A stretch of 10,370 nt of DNA from Tannerellaceae bacterium. Lineage in GTDB: Bacteria > Bacteroidota > Bacteroidia > Bacteroidales > Tannerellaceae. The translations under genes were made by a program, and so were the position numbers. The notes below the pieces were generated by a model. The model made no database searches, was not told the origin of the DNA, and saw nothing but the letters and a program-made list of their open reading frames with translations. The stretch spans positions 1 to 10,370 of the forward strand of contig JAIRYL010000058.1 of NCBI GenBank assembly GCA_031267775.1, given 5' to 3'. Of the stretch, positions 6,647-10,370 are shown in pieces (position 1 is the first letter of the stretch; each line of letters begins with the position of its first letter).

Positions 6647-7822
6647 ATGGAACCGTTCTTTGCGCTTACTTTTCTTGAGTTGACGTCAACAGGCTGTACG
6701 CTTGTACTGTGGGTTGTGCAGTTGTTATATTATCTGGTAAGTTATAATCGTCCTTATAAAAAGATGCAAGCGGGCAAGGACAGCGCGCCGGGCGCCGCTA
6801 CTCCGCCGGTATCTGTTATTGTTTATACCAAGAACGAATCGTATAATCTTAAAAAATACCTGCCTTCGCTGTTGCAGCAAGCGTATCCGCAGTACGAAGT
6901 GATTGTGATAAACGACGGCTCTACCGACGAAAGCGACGATGTGCTTAAACTCTTTGAAAATGAGTACAAGCATTTGTATCATACCTTTATCCCGCAGGAA
7001 TCAAAATACCTCAGCCGCCGGAAACTGTCTCTTACGCTGGGAATAAAGGCTGCAAAGAACGACGTCCTTTTGTTTACGGAGGCAGATTGTTATCCTCCGG
7101 GTAAAGACTGGATACGGACGATGGCGCGGAATTATACAGACAGGACAGACCTTGTGTTAGGTTTTTGCGCATACGCGGAGGATAAGGGATTTCTTCACAA
7201 GCTGATTTCGTATGATAATTTGATGAACGGGCTGGAATATCTTTCGTCTGCCCTGAAAAATAATCCCTTTGGGGGGAACGGGAAAAACCTGTCGTACCGG
7301 AGGCGGTTGTTTTTTGAACATAAAGGGTTCAGCAAGTCGCTGAGCCTTCATGCAGGGGATGATGATTTATTTGTAAACGAAACGGCCGGCGGCTTGAATA
7401 CGCAGGTAGAATATTCGGCCGGCGGTATTACGCAAATGGCGCCGGTTGAGCGGTTTGCCACCTGGAAAAACATCAAAATATCGCGCGCGGCTACGCAGCG
7501 CCATTACAAAGGCCGGCAGTTGTTGTTCTACCGCATGGGCAAGGTTACCTCTCTTTTGTTTTTACTGAGCGCGCTGGTTTCCGTTGTGCTGGGAGTAGCG
7601 GGTAATCTGCTTATAGCCGGAGTAGCGCTGCTGTGTTACGGTTTATTATTTGTAACCAAAGCGATGGTTTTAAAGAAATCGGCCGGCATGTTACAGCAAA
7701 AAACAAGTATGAAGCTGTTGCCCCTGCTGGAGGTAGTTCAACCGTTATTTGAACTGTACATATATATATACAGGGTATTCAGGGGCAGAAAAGATTATAC
7801 CTTTACCATTGGCAATAAATAA
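6647..7822 (+). CDS. Membrane-anchored family 2 glycosyltransferase
   Basis: A 391-residue inverting GT-A glycosyltransferase. An N-terminal hydrophobic segment (about 13-32) anchors it in the inner membrane. The catalytic domain starts at PPVSVIVYTKNE (53-64); INDGSTDES (88-96) is the nucleotide-sugar site, TEADCYPP (144-151) is the DxD-like metal motif, GDDDLFVN (237-244) is the likely catalytic-base region, and RAATQRHYKGR (280-290) resembles the QxxRW-type acceptor motif of processive enzymes. Two further membrane segments follow (about 301-318 and 320-342), then a short basic cytoplasmic tail. Donor and acceptor cannot be read from the sequence; a lipid-linked or polysaccharide acceptor at the inner membrane is likely. 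It begins 3 bases after lysA, so it is translated from the same message and expressed together with lysine/diaminopimelate synthesis. The terminator begins just before its stop codon ends. Confidence 0.88.
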   Translation: MEPFFALTFLELTSTGCTLVLWVVQLLYYLVSYNRPYKKMQAGKDSAPGAATPPVSVIVYTKNESYNLKKYLPSLLQQAYPQYEVIVINDGSTDESDDVLKLFENEYKHLYHTFIPQESKYLSRRKLSLTLGIKAAKNDVLLFTEADCYPPGKDWIRTMARNYTDRTDLVLGFCAYAEDKGFLHKLISYDNLMNGLEYLSSALKNNPFGGNGKNLSYRRRLFFEHKGFSKSLSLHAGDDDLFVNETAGGLNTQVEYSAGGITQMAPVERFATWKNIKISRAATQRHYKGRQLLFYRMGKVTSLLFLLSALVSVVLGVAGNLLIAGVALLCYGLLFVTKAMVLKKSAGMLQQKTSMKLLPLLEVVQPLFELYIYIYRVFRGRKDYTFTIGNK

Positions 7823-7875
7823 AAAGACTGTGCGCGGAGAGGCGCTTTACCCTCCGCGCACAGTCTTTTTTTTTT
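7821..7875. terminator. Bidirectional intrinsic terminator between convergent genes
   Basis: Bases 7821-7839 (AAAAAGACTGTGCGCGGAG) and 7852-7870 are perfect inverted repeats of 19 bp around a 12-base loop. The GC-rich core is followed by ten T residues (7866-7875) on the plus strand and by a T-rich run (complement of 7815-7825) on the minus strand. It therefore ends both the lysC-lysA-glycosyltransferase transcript and the opposing aminotransferase-permease transcript, whose stop codons lie on either side. Confidence 0.93.
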
Positions 7876-7879
7876 GCGT

Positions 7880-9127
7880 TTATTCAAAACGTATGCTTTG
7901 CGCCGGTTTTATTTTACTTATCAGGTGAGAAGGCCCCAGTATCATCAGCATGGATGCGGCGCATGTTCCTATATTCAGTAGCAGAAGGGAGTGGATACTC
8001 AGGTCTATCGGTACGGCGTCGAGGTAGTAAGTGGCCGGGTCCAGTTTGATAAGGCGGCTGTAATGCTGGATGGCGCACAGCAGTATCCCCGCAATATTTC
8101 CCCATATCATCCCCCGGCCTATCAGGAAAAAGGAGACGTACAGAAATACCTGGCGGATACTGCCGTTGCTCTGCCCTAAGGCCTTGAGGATACCAATCAT
8201 GTTTATCCGCTCCAGAATGACGACGAGTAATCCGGATATCATTGTAAAACCGGCAACGGCCAGCATGATGACGATGATAACCACCACATTCATATCCAGT
8301 ACCTCCAGCCAGTTAAAGATCATAGGATTCAGCTCTTTAACAGAACGGACAAAATAAGCGTTTCCCAGCCTGTCGGTTTTTTCGGCCAGGCTGAAAAAGA
8401 GGTCTTCGGCCGTTTGATCCAGCTTATCATAATCGTCAATCAATACTTCCAGGCCGCTCACCTGGTCGTCGTCCCATCCGTTTAACCGGCGCACCTGCTT
8501 TATGTCGCATATCACAAACAGCTTGTCGTAATCCGTAAAGCCGGTTTCGTAAATACCGGTTATGGTAAACCGGCGCGCTCTTATATCCTCCTGCACAAAG
8601 TAAGAGAGAAACGAATCGCCAACCGTAAGCTGCAGCAGGTCTGCCAGGTATCGCGAGATAATAACGTCGGCGCCCGCTTTGTCGGGATAGACGGTAAACA
8701 GCTCCCCTTCTTTTAAATGGCGGCGGAGAAACGTCCAGTCAAACCCCTCGTCTACGCCTTTCAGAATCATTCCCTGAAAATCTGTTTCCGTTTTTAACAT
8801 CCCGGGCTTGGTGGCATACCCTTCTACGTGGCGTATGCCCGGACAGGCGTACAGCCGGCTGATCAGCGTGTCGGTAACGGCAATGGGAGCCGACTCGTAC
8901 GAGGTATTGCTGTCAAAATTAGTTACCTGAATATGAGAACCAAAACCAATCACCTTGTTTCGCACCTCTTTTTTAAAGCCAATGGTAATGGCCGTCGAAA
9001 GAATCATAACAGCCAGCCCCAGCGCAATCCCCGTAATAGCGATGCGCACGGCCGGAGGGATAACCTGCCGGTTGTTCTCCTTGCTGAAATGTATTTTTTT
9101 AGCAATAAAAAGCTCCAGACTCCTCAT
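7880..9127 (-). CDS. LolC/LolE/FtsX-type ABC transporter permease
   Basis: A 415-residue inner-membrane protein with the four-helix layout of LolC/LolE-type permeases: TM1 about 28-50, a large periplasmic MacB-like domain about 51-278, then TM2 about 279-303, TM3 about 327-354 and TM4 about 379-400. The segment ERINMIGILKALGQSNGSI (306-324) is the conserved cytoplasmic coupling helix that contacts the ATPase. The C-terminus KIKPAQSIRFE resembles the P-x-x-S-I-R ending typical of this family. Members move lipoproteins out of the inner membrane (LolCDE) or work mechanically on the envelope. No ATPase gene is adjacent, so it must pair with one encoded elsewhere; whether it is a true lipoprotein-release subunit is inferred. 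Its ATG overlaps the aminotransferase stop as ATGA (9127-9124), implying translational coupling. The family call is firm, the substrate is not. Confidence 0.9.
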   Translation of the reverse strand: MRSLELFIAKKIHFSKENNRQVIPPAVRIAITGIALGLAVMILSTAITIGFKKEVRNKVIGFGSHIQVTNFDSNTSYESAPIAVTDTLISRLYACPGIRHVEGYATKPGMLKTETDFQGMILKGVDEGFDWTFLRRHLKEGELFTVYPDKAGADVIISRYLADLLQLTVGDSFLSYFVQEDIRARRFTITGIYETGFTDYDKLFVICDIKQVRRLNGWDDDQVSGLEVLIDDYDKLDQTAEDLFFSLAEKTDRLGNAYFVRSVKELNPMIFNWLEVLDMNVVVIIVIMLAVAGFTMISGLLVVILERINMIGILKALGQSNGSIRQVFLYVSFFLIGRGMIWGNIAGILLCAIQHYSRLIKLDPATYYLDAVPIDLSIHSLLLLNIGTCAASMLMILGPSHLISKIKPAQSIRFE

Positions 9128-10317
9128 AGCCCGTTATATTTTTCCAGCGCGTTGGCCAGTACGGTTAGCGCTTTAGCCAGGTCGTCCTGCCGTAACACAT
9201 AGGCTATGCGCACCTGGTTTTGCCCGGCGCCGGGCGTAGTGTAAAAGCCGGAGGCAGGCGCCAGCATAACGGTTTGCCCCTCGTACGCAAAGTCGCTCAG
9301 ACACCAGGCGCAAAACCGGTCTGCATCGTCTACCGGAAGCCGGGCTACCGTATAAAAAGCGCCCATAGGCAAGGGCGAGTAGCATCCCGGTATGCGGTTT
9401 AAACCTTCAATCAGGAAATCGCGCCTGCGGATATATTCATTGTACACCTCGTTCATATACGAATCGGGCGTATCCAGCGAAGCTTCGGCCACAATCTGCC
9501 CTATCAGCGGCGGGCTCAGCCGCGCCTGGCACCATTTCATTACATTTTCCCGTACCTGCACATTCTTTGTAATAACAGCCCCTATCCGTATGCCACATTC
9601 GCTGTACCGCTTGGATACGGAGTCTATCAAAACCACGTTATTTTCTATCCCTTCCAGATGAAAAGCAGATACGTAGGGAACGCTTGTGTAGCAAAACTCG
9701 CGGTATACCTCGTCCGAAAAAAGAAACAGGTTATGTTTTTTCACCACGTCGCGCAACTGGTTCATCTCCTTCAGCGTATAAAGGTAACCCGTCGGGTTGT
9801 TAGGGTTACAAATCAGCACGCCCTTGGTTCGGGGCGTAATCAGCGCCTCGAATTTTTCTATGGGAGGGAGCGCAAATCCATCTTCAATGCGCGAAGGTAC
9901 GGTTTTAATCGCCGCCCCGCACGAAATGGCAAAAGCCATATAATTGGCGTAAGCCGGCTCGGGAACAATAATCTCGTCGCCCGGATCCAGGCAAGCCATA
10001 AACGAAAAAAGAACAGCCTCCGAACCCCCCGTAGTAACAATAATATCTTCCACATTCGCCCGGATATTAAACCCGGCATAGTATCGCGTCAGTTTCTCCC
10101 TGAAACTGAGAATACCTTCGCTGGGCGAATACTCCAGCACGCGCCGGTCTATCTGTTTTAACGATTCCAGCGCCACTTTTGGCGCCGGCAAATCGGGCTG
10201 TCCGATATTAAGATGATACACTTTAACGCCTCTCGCTTTGGCCTCGTTGGCCAGCGGGACGAGTTTGCGGATGGGAGAAGCCGGCATATCGACCCCCCGT
10301 TGTGAGATACTGGGCAT
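9124..10317 (-). CDS. PLP-dependent class I/II aminotransferase (aspartate aminotransferase-like)
   Basis: A fold I PLP aminotransferase of 397 residues with the start used here. Visible active-site residues, numbered from that start: CNPNNPTG with the PLP-contacting Asn174, SDEVY with Asp202 and Tyr205, SVSKRYSECGIRIG with Schiff-base Lys236, and VRIAY with Arg370 that binds the substrate alpha-carboxylate. Family resemblance is to the aspartate aminotransferase Ib group, but related members act on other amino acids, so the substrate is not settled. The frame stays open up to a TTG at 10353, but that TTG lies inside the TATATTTG -7 box, so it would not be transcribed. The ATG at 10317 gives MPSISQRGVDMPASPIRKL, a sensible family N-terminus. 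Its stop overlaps the start of the permease gene by four bases. Confidence 0.9.
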   Translation of the reverse strand: MPSISQRGVDMPASPIRKLVPLANEAKARGVKVYHLNIGQPDLPAPKVALESLKQIDRRVLEYSPSEGILSFREKLTRYYAGFNIRANVEDIIVTTGGSEAVLFSFMACLDPGDEIIVPEPAYANYMAFAISCGAAIKTVPSRIEDGFALPPIEKFEALITPRTKGVLICNPNNPTGYLYTLKEMNQLRDVVKKHNLFLFSDEVYREFCYTSVPYVSAFHLEGIENNVVLIDSVSKRYSECGIRIGAVITKNVQVRENVMKWCQARLSPPLIGQIVAEASLDTPDSYMNEVYNEYIRRRDFLIEGLNRIPGCYSPLPMGAFYTVARLPVDDADRFCAWCLSDFAYEGQTVMLAPASGFYTTPGAGQNQVRIAYVLRQDDLAKALTVLANALEKYNGL

Positions 10318-10350
10318 TGGATACAAATTAATAAATTTAAAAAAACAGCT

Positions 10351-10358
10351 CAAATATA
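10351..10358 (-). promoter_or_regulatory. Candidate -7 box for the aminotransferase-permease pair
   Basis: On the minus strand TATATTTG (10358 down to 10351) matches TAnnTTTG and lies 33 bases before the ATG at 10317. Transcription would start near 10345 with an AT-rich leader of just under 30 bases. The -33 element would fall past the right edge of the window, so it cannot be checked. Confidence 0.55.
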
Positions 10359-10370
10359 CTGATTTTTATC

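Noticed and set aside
9658..10161. A 167-codon open frame antisense to the aminotransferase
   Set aside because: It lies wholly inside a well-supported gene on the other strand, is rich in basic residues as expected from mirrored GC-rich codons, and has no family resemblance.
1..10370. CRISPR array, insertion sequence or other mobile element
   Set aside because: I saw no regularly spaced repeats, no transposase or integrase motifs, and no terminal inverted repeats beyond the two terminator hairpins.

Overview
The window looks like ordinary chromosomal DNA of a Bacteroidales bacterium (phylum Bacteroidota, near Bacteroides/Parabacteroides; genus not resolved). Reasons: four likely promoters carry the Bacteroides-type -7 box TAnnTTTG instead of a sigma-70 -10 box, Shine-Dalgarno sequences are mostly weak, the tRNA gene has no encoded CCA, and the proteins (fused HisIE, FtsE-like ATPase next to his genes, 387-residue LysA) read as Bacteroidales forms. 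The right half appears richer in GC than the left.

Layout. Bases 1-291 are the last 96 codons of a superfamily 1 (UvrD-like) helicase that enters from the left edge. Bases 292-400 hold a 16-bp hairpin that can terminate the tRNA transcript. A tRNA-Asp(GTC) gene lies on the minus strand at 401-474. Bases 475-650 hold two divergent promoters, one for the tRNA and one for the his operon, and no other gene that I can see. Bases 651-4037 form a tight plus-strand operon hisH-hisA-hisF-hisIE-ftsE. A short gap with its own -7 box precedes lysC (aspartate kinase, 4099-5412), lysA (diaminopimelate decarboxylase, 5480-6643) and a membrane-anchored family 2 glycosyltransferase (6647-7822). A strong bidirectional terminator at 7821-7875 separates these from a convergent minus-strand pair: a class I/II aminotransferase (starting near 10317) whose stop overlaps the start of a LolC/LolE/FtsX-type ABC permease (7880-9127).

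How the genes fit. HisIE, HisA and HisH/HisF catalyse four consecutive histidine steps, from phosphoribosyl-ATP to imidazole glycerol phosphate plus AICAR; hisG, hisD, hisC and hisB are not here. LysC and LysA are the first and last enzymes of the aspartate-to-lysine route that also supplies meso-diaminopimelate for peptidoglycan. FtsE, the glycosyltransferase and the permease are envelope functions, so the region mixes amino acid synthesis with cell-envelope genes.

I found no convincing undescribed system. The segment most likely to belong to something unusual is the helicase tail at the left edge beside the tRNA gene, which could be the end of an integrated defence or island module, but most of it lies outside the window.
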